Shown piece by piece: positions 39,367-47,517 of a stretch of 47,517 nucleotides of DNA. The translations under genes and the position numbers were made by a program. Numbering within the stretch: position 1 is the first letter of the stretch; each line of letters opens with the position of its first letter. This DNA is from an uncultured Woeseia sp. GTDB lineage: Bacteria > Pseudomonadota > Gammaproteobacteria > Steroidobacterales > Woeseiaceae. The stretch covers positions 1-47,517 of the forward strand of contig CAJWFK010000021.1 of assembly GCA_913031125.1 (NCBI GenBank). Direction: 5' to 3'. The notes under the pieces are model-generated. The model was not told the DNA's origin. It saw only the letters and a program-made list of their open reading frames with translations, and made no database searches.

Positions 39367-40437
39367 CTATTGACTGCGGTTGTGTCGTTCAAAGAAGTCA
39401 AGCATGGATAAAAGGGCAAAGTTGGTCCCTCCAGTTGTACCCCAACGATGACCGCCATCCCACACACATGTAACGACTTCTTTTCCGGACGGACAATTAG
39501 CATGCTGCATACAATTCCAGCCCTGCGTCCCATCATAAGGCGTTGCATAAGTCGTTGGCGTTAAATCGCAACCTAATCCTTCCGCCCAGACCAATGCTGT
39601 TTCCTCCGCACCATCGTAAATCATTCCATCATTCGATGCCGTGTCATGTCCATCAACGATTCGGTCAGTATTTCCCCAGACTTGAAACAGTCCAATAGGC
39701 GTTAATGGTGCTACGGTATACCCATTGGCCGAAAATCCATGTTGGGGAGCGGCAGCTGCAATGACATCCGATAGGCGCCATGCGAGTGACTGGGCTGTCT
39801 GGCCTCCCTGACTAAATCCGGTGATGTAAATGCGGTCAGCATCAATAGTCCAATGAGTTTTGACATGCTCAATCAGGGCGTGCACAAATCCCTCATCATC
39901 GGCACAGCTTGTTCCCCAGTTGCATGCGTCCGTTGCTTCATCTACAGGACAATTATCATAAACACCGTAATCATAGGATGTGTCGGTGCAAGTTGGCCCA
40001 TCTGGCCCTGTGCTGTTATGGGAATCAATATCGTTAAATGAGGTGACGTCAGCTTGCCAACCGCTGGCGCCCATCTGTAATCCGTCAGGAAAGACACCGA
40101 TATAGCCTCGTTCATCGATTGCGGAGAACATTTCAGATGTATCTTCCTCGAATCCACGACCACTTCCATAATATCCGTGAAAACCTATGATTAAAGGGCG
40201 TGGCGTACAGTCATAGTTAGTGGGCAAATGCAACTGATAGCTTCGTGTAACGCTGCCATGAACGAGTGTTAGTGCAACACTTTCACCCGGCTGGCCTTCA
40301 GCAAGATTGCAGCCGTTGACTGTACTCGACGGAGCTGGTGTTATATCAGATGATGTACTTGGATTATCTGAAGATTGGCACGCTATCAGTAGGCTCAACA
40401 TTACTATATTTATGCTGATTAATTTCATCTTGCGCAT
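39367..40437 (-). CDS. Cysteine-rich lipoprotein esterase, PHB-depolymerase/LpqC-like
   Basis: The 356-residue precursor has a lipoprotein signal ending LLIAC, so Cys20 would be lipidated, followed by a Ser/Pro/Asp-rich linker (about 21–40). The rest is an alpha/beta-hydrolase of the poly(hydroxybutyrate) depolymerase/feruloyl esterase-like group. The nucleophile Ser209 is in GFSQGG, the acid is probably Asp258 (WGNTD), and the base His330 (WDGGHRWG); the oxyanion segment is GFHGYYG (85–91). Ten cysteines remain after Cys20 (43, 77, 150, 163, 172, 178, 290, 309, 315, 324), an even number consistent with disulphides outside the cytoplasm. The natural ester substrate is unknown. A second start, three codons downstream, is possible. 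Confidence 0.85.
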   Translation of the reverse strand: MRKMKLISINIVMLSLLIACQSSDNPSTSSDITPAPSSTVNGCNLAEGQPGESVALTLVHGSVTRSYQLHLPTNYDCTPRPLIIGFHGYYGSGRGFEEDTSEMFSAIDERGYIGVFPDGLQMGASGWQADVTSFNDIDSHNSTGPDGPTCTDTSYDYGVYDNCPVDEATDACNWGTSCADDEGFVHALIEHVKTHWTIDADRIYITGFSQGGQTAQSLAWRLSDVIAAAAPQHGFSANGYTVAPLTPIGLFQVWGNTDRIVDGHDTASNDGMIYDGAEETALVWAEGLGCDLTPTTYATPYDGTQGWNCMQHANCPSGKEVVTCVWDGGHRWGTTGGTNFALLSMLDFFERHNRSQ

Positions 40438-40584
40438 TATCGCTTGTTAGATACTGCAATTCACTGAATTATTATGAAAAGAAGCGTTAAAATTATTACT
40501 GTGATGAAGTTAAGTGTCTATTAGTTTTTGGAAATCCCGTCATTGGTAGCGACAATACCAAATAAACCTAATTAAGGAGCGAAA

Positions 40585-40971
40585 ATGACTAGCGAACTTA
40601 TGAGTCTCAGTTTGGTGCTCGCATTGCATTTGGTTATGTGGGTTCCATATGTGGTGAATACGATTGCCGTACGCGGCCTTACCGGTGCCTTGGGATATCC
40701 TGATAACCCATCGCGGATCGCACCTTGGGCGGAGCGTATGAAAGCTGCGCATTACAACTCGGTGGAAAATCTCGTTGTTTTTTCTGCATTGGTTTTTATT
40801 GCAAATACCGCTGCAATCAGCAACGATGTGACCGTGCTTGCTTGCCAGATGTATTTTTGGGCTCGATTGGGACACGCACTCTTTTATACGTTTGCGATCC
40901 CGGTTGCTCGAACACTCGCGTTTGCTATGTCTTGGTTGTGTCAGGTTGCACTTTTGATGCAAATTATTTAG
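40585..40971 (+). CDS. MAPEG-family membrane protein
   Basis: A 128-residue protein with about four hydrophobic segments (roughly 5–25, 58–78, 83–100 and 106–127). It shows the MAPEG motif region AERMKAAHYNSVENLVVFSA (about 49–68), where the conserved Asn and Glu lie in the glutathione-binding part of microsomal glutathione transferases. A strong ribosome binding site, AAGGAGC, precedes the ATG. Its last bases overlap the 3' end of uup on the other strand by 8 nt. Bacterial members are mostly uncharacterised, so glutathione transferase activity is possible but not shown. Confidence 0.85.
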   Translation: MTSELMSLSLVLALHLVMWVPYVVNTIAVRGLTGALGYPDNPSRIAPWAERMKAAHYNSVENLVVFSALVFIANTAAISNDVTVLACQMYFWARLGHALFYTFAIPVARTLAFAMSWLCQVALLMQII

Positions 40972-42877
40972 TACGGCTTTCTTTATAAGCGGCTAATTTG
41001 TCTTCGAGCGCTGTCCAACGCTCAAGTCTGTGCTCAATTTTCGTCTGCTTTTCTGATAAATCCTCTAATATTGGTTTGGTGACCGTGTGTGCCTGTGAAT
41101 AGAAATCCGGCGATGAAATTTGTTTTGCCAATGCGGCCACCTCTGATTCGAGCGCTTCGATTTCGCCCGGTAAGTTTTCGAGTTCCCTTTGTTCCTTGTA
41201 GGTTAGTTTTCTGAGTGTAGCCGCGATTTTTACGTTAGCGGTAGTGATCGCTGGTTGTAATATTTTTTCCGGGCGTTCAGTTTCTGCAAGCTTTTGTCCT
41301 TGACGAAGCCAGTCAGAATAGCCGCCGACATACTGCCCTAGGTTACCGCCCGCTTCGAAGACGATGGTACTTGTTACTACATTATCTAGGAACTCTCGGT
41401 CATGGCTAACGACAATTAGAGTTCCGTTGTACTCTATTAGTTTCGCTTCGAGTACTTCTAAAGTTTCAATATCTAAGTCATTTGTTGGTTCATCGAGAAT
41501 GAGTAAATTTGCCGGTTGTGTAAACAGCTTTGCAAGAATGATGCGGTTACGTTCCCCACCGGACAAGGCTTTGATTTTTGTTTGTGCGCGTTTAGGTGTA
41601 AACAGAAATCCCTTAAGGTAACCAATTACATGTCGTTCTTTACCATTAAGCCTGATATATGTTCGGCCATCTCCGACGTTTTCAGCGACCGATTTATTTT
41701 CATCCAGTGTACCCCGTAACTGGTCAAAGTAACCAAATTCGATATTGGAGCCATGTTTTACTGTGCCACTGTCCGGTTTTAACTCACCGAGTAATAATCG
41801 TAGCAAAGTAGTTTTCCCTGCCCCGTTATTCCCGAGGATACCGATGCGATCTCCTCGCATAATATTGATGGAAAAATTTTCTATTAATTGCTCTTTATCG
41901 TAGCTATAACTGATATTTTTTGCACGGAGTACCTTTTTGCCCGAAGCTTCTGCTTCTTCTATATGAATTCTCGCGCTCTGTTCCCGGCCTACGCGTGCAG
42001 ACTGCAGCTCTCTCATCTTCATTAAGGCTCGAACTCGTCCTTCATTTCTGGTACGGCGTGCTTTGATACCTTGTCGAATCCAAATTTCTTCTTGTGCTAG
42101 CTTTTTATCGAATTGCTCATTGGCACGAGCTTCGGCGTGCAAGGCTTCTTCTTTTCTTCGAAGATACTTTTGGAAGCTACCAGGCCAGCTTTTTAGTTGG
42201 CCGCGGTCGATCTCCACGATACGGGTTGCGAGACGTTGTAAGAATGCCCGGTCATGAGTAACAAACAATACTGCGCCAGGGTAGGAGCGGATCACCGTTT
42301 CAAGCCACGTGATTGTAGCAATATCAAGGTGGTTGGTAGGTTCGTCGAGGAGCAACAGGTCGGGTTTCTGTACCAGAGCTTTTGCGAGAGCTGTCCTGCG
42401 TCGCCAGCCCCCCGATAATTGACTCATTCTTTTTTGTATTGGGAGATCTAGTTCGGAAACAATGGTTTCAATATATTGTTCTATGTTCCAGCCTCCCCTT
42501 GTTTCGATCTGCTTTTGCAGTGTTTCTAGCTCGCGTAATCCATCACTCGTCAGGTCCAACTGCGATTGTTTCCGATATTGATCGAGTAGTTTTTCTGTAT
42601 GATTGAGACCTGATCTGACGACGTCATAGACTGATAGATCTTCGGTGTCGGGCAAGGTTTGGTTGAGTTCACTGACAATGATGTCGGGTTTACGCACTAT
42701 TTCGCCATCGTCACAATCAATTTCGCCAGTTATTAGTCGGAAAGTGGTTGATTTCCCGGCTCCATTTCTACCTATCAGGCAGACACGTTCACCGGCCTCT
42801 AAGGTTAAATTAGCCCCAGTTAAAATTTTCTGGTCGCCAAAATCGAGCGAAACGTCCTCAAAACGGATAAGTGACAT
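40964..42877 (-). CDS. uup: ABC-F family ATPase Uup
   Basis: Uup is a soluble ABC-F ATPase linked to ribosome function and genome stability (precise excision of transposons) in E. coli. The 637-residue protein aligns along its length with E. coli Uup (635). It has a first ABC domain with Walker A GRNGAGKST (36–44) and signature LSGGWRRRTALAK, then the P-site linker EEIWIRQGIKARRTRNEGRV (about 262–281). The second ABC domain has GNNGAGKTT and LSGGERNRI. A C-terminal coiled coil (about 560–637) completes it. No transmembrane segments are present. It follows uvrA by 58 nt on the − strand and may be co-transcribed with it. Confidence 0.94.
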   Translation of the reverse strand: MSLIRFEDVSLDFGDQKILTGANLTLEAGERVCLIGRNGAGKSTTFRLITGEIDCDDGEIVRKPDIIVSELNQTLPDTEDLSVYDVVRSGLNHTEKLLDQYRKQSQLDLTSDGLRELETLQKQIETRGGWNIEQYIETIVSELDLPIQKRMSQLSGGWRRRTALAKALVQKPDLLLLDEPTNHLDIATITWLETVIRSYPGAVLFVTHDRAFLQRLATRIVEIDRGQLKSWPGSFQKYLRRKEEALHAEARANEQFDKKLAQEEIWIRQGIKARRTRNEGRVRALMKMRELQSARVGREQSARIHIEEAEASGKKVLRAKNISYSYDKEQLIENFSINIMRGDRIGILGNNGAGKTTLLRLLLGELKPDSGTVKHGSNIEFGYFDQLRGTLDENKSVAENVGDGRTYIRLNGKERHVIGYLKGFLFTPKRAQTKIKALSGGERNRIILAKLFTQPANLLILDEPTNDLDIETLEVLEAKLIEYNGTLIVVSHDREFLDNVVTSTIVFEAGGNLGQYVGGYSDWLRQGQKLAETERPEKILQPAITTANVKIAATLRKLTYKEQRELENLPGEIEALESEVAALAKQISSPDFYSQAHTVTKPILEDLSEKQTKIEHRLERWTALEDKLAAYKESRTK

Positions 42878-42935
42878 GGAGTTAAGTCATGGAAAAGCTA
42901 TTGATTGGAGATATGGTCGAGATTAGAAACATTAA

Positions 42936-45782
42936 TCAAGCTCGCTGTTGCTGGTTGATACCTTCTAGCAATGGCGCAAGGTATTTCCCAGTGAATGAGG
43001 CTTTGTTATGACTGATATCTTCGGGTGTGCCAGCTGCCACAATTGTACCTCCACCATCGCCACCTTCAGGACCAAGGTCAATTACCCAGTCAGCAGTTTT
43101 TATAACATCGAGATTGTGCTCAATGACGATAATCGTATTTCCTTTGTCACGGAGCCTTTGGAGTACGATTAACAGTTGTGAAATATCTTGAAAGTGCAGC
43201 CCTGTAGTCGGTTCATCCAGAATATATAAAGTGTTTCCCGTATCACGCTTTGATAACTCCTTAGCTAATTTAATCCTTTGAGCTTCGCCACCAGATAAAG
43301 TAGTTGCATTCTGGCCTAAGTGGATATACGAAAGCCCAACATCAACCAATGTTTGCAATTTCTTAGCAACAATAGGGATATTCTGAAAGAACGTTGCGGC
43401 ATCTTCGACGGTCATTTCCAGTATTTCGTGGATGTTTTTGCCTTTGTACCTTATCTCTAATGTCTCGCGGTTATATCGTGCTCCTCTGCAGACGTCGCAA
43501 AGTACATAGACATCTGGAAGAAAGTGCATTTCAACCTTGATGACACCGTCGCCTTGGCAAGCTTCACATCGACCACCTTTGACGTTAAAACTAAAGCGAC
43601 CAGGCATGTAACCACGTGATCGTGATTCTTGCGTGCCGGCGAATAACTCTCTAATCGGAGTGAATAATCCACTGTATGTAGCGGGATTTGACCGCGGTGT
43701 CCGTCCGATCGGTCGTTGACTAATTTCTATTACCCTATCAATTAATTCTAGTCCTGCCATCGTTTGATAAGGCGCAGCGTTCTTACCTGTGCCATGTAAT
43801 TGTTCGGCAATTGCTTTGTAAATTGTTTCGTTCACTAGTGTCGACTTCCCGGAGCCAGACACTCCGGTTACGCATGTCATTAAGCCTAGCGGAATAGCTG
43901 CTTCTATAGATTTGAGGTTGTTTCCGGTAGCTCCTGAAATAGTAAGCGTTTTATTATGATCTGGGCGGACTCTGCTATCTGGCACTAGAATAGACCTCAG
44001 CCCCGAAAGATATTGGCCTGTTAGGGATTTACTATCTTCCATAATTTCTTTTGGACTTCCCTGAGCAACGACTTTACCGCCGTGAATCCCAGCCCCCGGT
44101 CCCAGATCTACTACATGATCCGCTGCAATAATAGCTTCTTCGTCATGTTCGACCACAATGACGGTGTTACCGATATCCCTAAGATGCATCAGTGTAGAAA
44201 GGAGCCTTTGATTATCGCGCTGGTGCAGGCCTATCGATGGCTCATCAAGAATATACATGACTCCAACTAGACCTGAACCTATTTGGCTTGCTAAGCGGAT
44301 ACGTTGAGCCTCACCGCCCGATAATGTTTCTGCGCTACGATTTAATGATAGATACTCAAGCCCGACATCGCTGAGAAAATTCAGTCGCTCAGATATTTCT
44401 TTAACAATTTTCTCTGCGATTGCGCCACGCCATCCTCCAAGTCTTATTTGGGAGAAGAAGGTGCAAGCATCGCCAACCGACATTGCGCTTATCTCAGGAA
44501 TGGATGTTCCCTGTATAAATATGTTGCGGGCTGACTCATTGAGCCTAGTACCGGAGCAATCTGGACACTGTTGACTGTTCAGATATCGGGTCAATTCTTC
44601 ACGAACTGCATTCGATTCGGTTTCCTTATAACGCCGTTCCATGTTAGGAATAACGCCTTCGAATCGGTGTTTTTGTTTTATTTCCATGCCCCGTGAGTTC
44701 GCGTAAAAAAACTCGATTTTTTCCTGATTACTACCATAAAGAATTATTTCTTTATGCGAGTCTGTTAGGTCGCAGAATGGTGATTCGATATCGAATTCAT
44801 AATGCATAGCTAGACTCTTGATCATTTGGAAATAATATTTTGTTTTTCTGTCCCACCCACGTATTGCCCCCCCTGCTAAGGAAAGTTTGGTATTTACAAT
44901 TACGCGTTCTGGATCGAAGAACTGTTTCACTCCGAGCCCGTCACAGCTTTGACATGCGCCGGTTGGGTTGTTGAAAGAGAAGAGTCTTGGTTCAAGTTCG
45001 GTAAGGCTGTATCCGCATATATTGCAAGCAAAACGATCAGAAAAAATAATTTCTTCGGCCGAAGGATTATCCATCTGTGCGATGCGAGCAGTTCCGTCGG
45101 ATAGGCTCAATGCAGTTTCGAATGATTCAGCCAACCGCAAGCGGAGGTCTTCCTTTACCTTGAAACGATCAATAACAGCTTCGATGGTATGTTTGCGATG
45201 TAAATCTAGTTGAGGAGGGTCTTCTAATTCATAAACTTTTCCGTTGATTCGGGCACGAATAAATCCTTGCGCGAGTAAATCGCGCATGAGCTTTATATGC
45301 TCGCCTTTGCGCTCGATCACTATGGGCGCTAGGAGCATAATCTTTGTGTCCTCAGCAATATTGAGCACCTGATCAACCATTTGACTAACAGTCTGTGCTT
45401 CCAGAGTTGTCCCATGGGTAGGACAATGCGGAATTCCGACACGCGCAAAAAGAAGACGTAGATAGTCATATATTTCCGTTACTGTGCCAACTGTTGACCG
45501 TGGATTATGGGAAGTAGACTTTTGTTCAATGGAAATAGCTGGAGATAGTCCATCTATATGATCTACATCAGGTTTTTCCATCATAGACAGAAATTGTCTG
45601 GCATACGCTGATAATGATTCGACGTAACGGCGTTGCCCTTCAGCGTAGATCGTATCGAAAGCGAGCGATGACTTACCGGACCCTGACAATCCCGTAAAGA
45701 CGATTAGTTTTCCGCGTGGCAGGGTCAGGTCGATATTTTTCAGATTATGGGTACGTGCGCCACGGATATCGATCGATTTCAT
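42936..45782 (-). CDS. uvrA: Excinuclease ABC subunit UvrA
   Basis: UvrA finds bulky DNA lesions and loads UvrB in nucleotide excision repair. The 948-residue protein (E. coli 940) has two ABC ATPase modules with Walker [10 protein letters not shown] (31–39) and GVSGSGKST, and signatures LSGGEAQRI twice. The zinc-finger modules show CNICGYSL…CQSCDG and CEACQGDG…CDVCRG. The N-terminal [20 protein letters not shown] is characteristic. In E. coli uvrA is a LexA target; I saw no CTG-N10-CAG type box in the 107-nt divergent gap with the MFS gene. The uvrA–MFS–ssb order is the same as in Pseudomonas. Confidence 0.98.
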   Translation of the reverse strand: MKSIDIRGARTHNLKNIDLTLPRGKLIVFTGLSGSGKSSLAFDTIYAEGQRRYVESLSAYARQFLSMMEKPDVDHIDGLSPAISIEQKSTSHNPRSTVGTVTEIYDYLRLLFARVGIPHCPTHGTTLEAQTVSQMVDQVLNIAEDTKIMLLAPIVIERKGEHIKLMRDLLAQGFIRARINGKVYELEDPPQLDLHRKHTIEAVIDRFKVKEDLRLRLAESFETALSLSDGTARIAQMDNPSAEEIIFSDRFACNICGYSLTELEPRLFSFNNPTGACQSCDGLGVKQFFDPERVIVNTKLSLAGGAIRGWDRKTKYYFQMIKSLAMHYEFDIESPFCDLTDSHKEIILYGSNQEKIEFFYANSRGMEIKQKHRFEGVIPNMERRYKETESNAVREELTRYLNSQQCPDCSGTRLNESARNIFIQGTSIPEISAMSVGDACTFFSQIRLGGWRGAIAEKIVKEISERLNFLSDVGLEYLSLNRSAETLSGGEAQRIRLASQIGSGLVGVMYILDEPSIGLHQRDNQRLLSTLMHLRDIGNTVIVVEHDEEAIIAADHVVDLGPGAGIHGGKVVAQGSPKEIMEDSKSLTGQYLSGLRSILVPDSRVRPDHNKTLTISGATGNNLKSIEAAIPLGLMTCVTGVSGSGKSTLVNETIYKAIAEQLHGTGKNAAPYQTMAGLELIDRVIEISQRPIGRTPRSNPATYSGLFTPIRELFAGTQESRSRGYMPGRFSFNVKGGRCEACQGDGVIKVEMHFLPDVYVLCDVCRGARYNRETLEIRYKGKNIHEILEMTVEDAATFFQNIPIVAKKLQTLVDVGLSYIHLGQNATTLSGGEAQRIKLAKELSKRDTGNTLYILDEPTTGLHFQDISQLLIVLQRLRDKGNTIIVIEHNLDVIKTADWVIDLGPEGGDGGGTIVAAGTPEDISHNKASFTGKYLAPLLEGINQQQRA

Positions 45783-45889
45783 TACAGAGATCAGTGCATG
45801 TTAAACAACCTGCTAATATACGCCGCCGGACATGAAAGGCGCAAAGGGCGACGATTATCAAAATAATAATGAATAGGAATTTCAGTTAG

Positions 45890-47047
45890 ATGTTTAGTCC
45901 GATGCAACCTAGCGAACGATATGCTGTCAGCATAATTGCGCTGATAGCTATGTTTCGAATGTTCGGACTTTTTGCTTTACTACCAGTGCTAGCGATTTTT
46001 GTGACAAAGTTTGAGGGCACTACACCCGCGTTGATTGGTTTGGCAGTTGGTGGCTACGGTCTTACGCAGGCTGCGTTGCAGATCCCATTCGGAGCTTTAT
46101 CTGACCGGATAGGACGAATTCCAGTGATAGTGCTCGGATTAATATTATTCGCTGCTGGCAGTATTATCGCTGCGCTGAGCGATAATATTTATGGTGTTAT
46201 CGGTGGTAGGTTTTTGCAGGGTGCTGGTGCAATTTCAGCAACACTCATGGCGCTACTTGCCGATGTGACGAGAGAGACAATACGCACCAGATCAATGGCG
46301 ATATTTGGTATCGGTGTTGGCATGTCCTTCTTACTAGCATTAATAGTAGGGCCCTTGATAGCGGCCGCTACCGGTGTACGGACATTATTTTGGACAGCGG
46401 CCGCGCTTTCCGTGCTAAGTGGGATTTTGCTTGTACTACTCCCTAAGCGGATAGGAAAACCTGAACGAGTTCGCCGACCCAGAATAAGTGCCGCGGTGAG
46501 ACCTGATCTGATTCGGCTCGATATATACGTTTTTCTCTTGCACGCTGTGCTTACGGCAAGCTTTGTGGCATTACCTTTATTGCTCCGAAATGAACTGGAC
46601 ATATTGATAGATGATCACTGGAAGATTTATGTGGGTGCTATCACGGTTTCCTTAGTTGGTACCTTACCGTTGATAATTACGGATGAGAGAAAGGGAAAGC
46701 CGATTACGATGGCAGTAGCAATTGGATTGATGTTTTTAGGCCAATCATTACTTGCCACGACAGGATCTGGGGCGGTGGCTGTATTTGTTTCTCTCGCCTT
46801 TTTCTTTGCCGGGTTTAATTTTTTGGAAGCCGGATTGCCTGCTCGTTTGAGTTTGCGGGCGCCTGGCGAATTGAGGGGTGCTTCATTGGGCGTGTTTTCG
46901 AGTTCGCAGTTTTTAGGAGCTTTTTCTGGCGGGCTGTTAGGCGGTTATTTTCTCGAAAGCGGTGGACCGGCGGGTATTTTTGGAGCTTGTGCTCTTATCA
47001 CTTTGTTTTGGCTGATCGCACACCAATTTTCTCGCCATACAGATTAA
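45890..47047 (+). CDS. Major facilitator superfamily transporter
   Basis: A 385-residue inner-membrane transporter with about 12 hydrophobic segments. Motif A, GALSDRIGR (68–76), lies between the second and third helices, and the first helix region is FRMFGLFALLPVLAIF. It resembles the YajR-like MFS proteins encoded next to ssb in Pseudomonas, but it stops soon after the last helix and lacks the C-terminal cytoplasmic YAM domain of E. coli YajR. The substrate is unknown. Two in-frame ATGs (45890 and 45902) are possible starts. It is divergent from uvrA, and ssb follows after 94 nt. Confidence 0.9.
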   Translation: MFSPMQPSERYAVSIIALIAMFRMFGLFALLPVLAIFVTKFEGTTPALIGLAVGGYGLTQAALQIPFGALSDRIGRIPVIVLGLILFAAGSIIAALSDNIYGVIGGRFLQGAGAISATLMALLADVTRETIRTRSMAIFGIGVGMSFLLALIVGPLIAAATGVRTLFWTAAALSVLSGILLVLLPKRIGKPERVRRPRISAAVRPDLIRLDIYVFLLHAVLTASFVALPLLLRNELDILIDDHWKIYVGAITVSLVGTLPLIITDERKGKPITMAVAIGLMFLGQSLLATTGSGAVAVFVSLAFFFAGFNFLEAGLPARLSLRAPGELRGASLGVFSSSQFLGAFSGGLLGGYFLESGGPAGIFGACALITLFWLIAHQFSRHTD

Positions 47048-47141
47048 TGTTAGTAAATCGGGCTGGATTTTGAGACTAGGCAGCCTACAATAAAGGTATC
47101 TGCAACTATTTTGCGTAAAAAGATATATATAGGGGATAAAT

Positions 47142-47517
47142 ATGGCTCGGGGAGTCAACAAAGTAATTATCGTCGGCAGTCTCGGCAACGATCCGGATAC
47201 GCGCTACACGGCAAGCGGTTCGGCGGTTACCAATCTTAGCGTTGCGACCAACGCATCGTGGAAAGATAAGCAGACGGGCGAACAGAAGGACCGCACCGAG
47301 TGGCATCGCATTGTTTTTTTCAACCGCCTAGCTGAAATTGTCGGTGAGTATTTGCATAAAGGATCAAAAATTTATTGTGAAGGCAGTTTGCGCACTCGCA
47401 AGTGGCAAGACAAAAGCGGCATGGATCGCTACACAACTGAAATTATTGCCAACGAGATGCACATGTTAGATTCGCGCGGCACATCGTCTGGGCCTGGTCA
47501 ACAAGGCCGTAGCAAAG
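47142..47517 (+). CDS. ssb: Single-stranded DNA-binding protein, 3' end cut by window
   Basis: SSB coats single-stranded DNA during replication, repair and recombination. The visible 125 codons give the OB-fold domain: [20 protein letters not shown] at the N-terminus, [19 protein letters not shown], the [20 protein letters not shown] block, and [13 protein letters not shown] with the aromatic residues that stack on DNA. The start of the glycine/glutamine-rich linker ([11 protein letters not shown]) is reached where the window ends, so the acidic C-terminal tip is not seen. The start ATG 47142 follows AGGGGATAA. Confidence 0.96.
   Translation, partial: MARGVNKVIIVGSLGNDPDTRYTASGSAVTNLSVATNASWKDKQTGEQKDRTEWHRIVFFNRLAEIVGEYLHKGSKIYCEGSLRTRKWQDKSGMDRYTTEIIANEMHMLDSRGTSSGPGQQGRSK

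Noticed and set aside
30601..47517. Genomic-island signatures (integrase, flanking repeats, tRNA, IS elements) around the accessory block
   Set aside because: None was found at either edge or inside it, so no mobile element is annotated.

Overview
The window is a contiguous piece of a gammaproteobacterial chromosome, of moderate GC (mid-40s percent by eye) and with no sign of a plasmid or phage. The evidence is protein-level similarity to E. coli and Pseudomonas across all ribosomal genes, a Pseudomonas-type TrpS, an RpoC whose catalytic and zinc residues keep the E. coli numbering, and a gene order that matches Pseudomonas at both ends (tRNA-Trp–secE–nusG at the left; rplQ ... uvrA–MFS–ssb at the right). 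I cannot name a genus; an uncultivated marine-type lineage is a guess.

Positions 1–30653 carry the fused transcription/translation superlocus: the end of tRNA-Trp, secE–nusG, rplK–rplA, rplJ–rplL–rpoB–rpoC, then the str genes (rpsL, rpsG, fusA, tuf), the S10 genes (rpsJ to rpsQ), the spc genes (rplN to secY, rpmJ) and the alpha genes (rpsM, rpsK, rpsD, rpoA, rplQ), closed by a clear intrinsic terminator after rplQ. All lie on the + strand. Recognisable control elements are an L10-type leader before rplJ, a hairpin-rich rplL–rpoB spacer, a strong sigma-70-like promoter before rpsL and a second one inside the rpsJ–rplC gap. That gap (475 nt) is the oddest part of the superlocus: rpsJ sits 4 nt behind tuf, and the promoter and structured leader normally expected before rpsJ are found after it. 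L3 also has a long acidic C-terminal tail that contains a perfect 42-bp tandem duplication.

Positions 30783–42877 are an accessory block set between rplQ and uvrA, which are close neighbours in Pseudomonas. It holds an SDR oxidoreductase, PepQ prolidase, a secreted gamma-glutamyltransferase, TrpS, a tight cluster of AhpD-like protein + aquaporin + thioredoxin-type arsenate reductase, a CrcB fluoride channel, a GNAT acetyltransferase, Upp, a cysteine-rich lipoprotein esterase, a MAPEG protein and the ABC-F ATPase Uup. The AhpD-like/aquaporin/ArsC cluster followed by CrcB looks like a small toxic-ion defence group in which arsenite would leave through the aquaporin rather than a dedicated pump.

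Positions 42936–47517 return to the conserved order: uvrA (− strand), an MFS transporter and the start of ssb (cut by the window end). I found no CRISPR array, insertion sequence, integrase or rRNA gene. I did not find an undescribed multi-gene system that I would defend strongly. The best leads are the arsenic/fluoride cluster, the displaced S10 control region and the L3 tail duplication.
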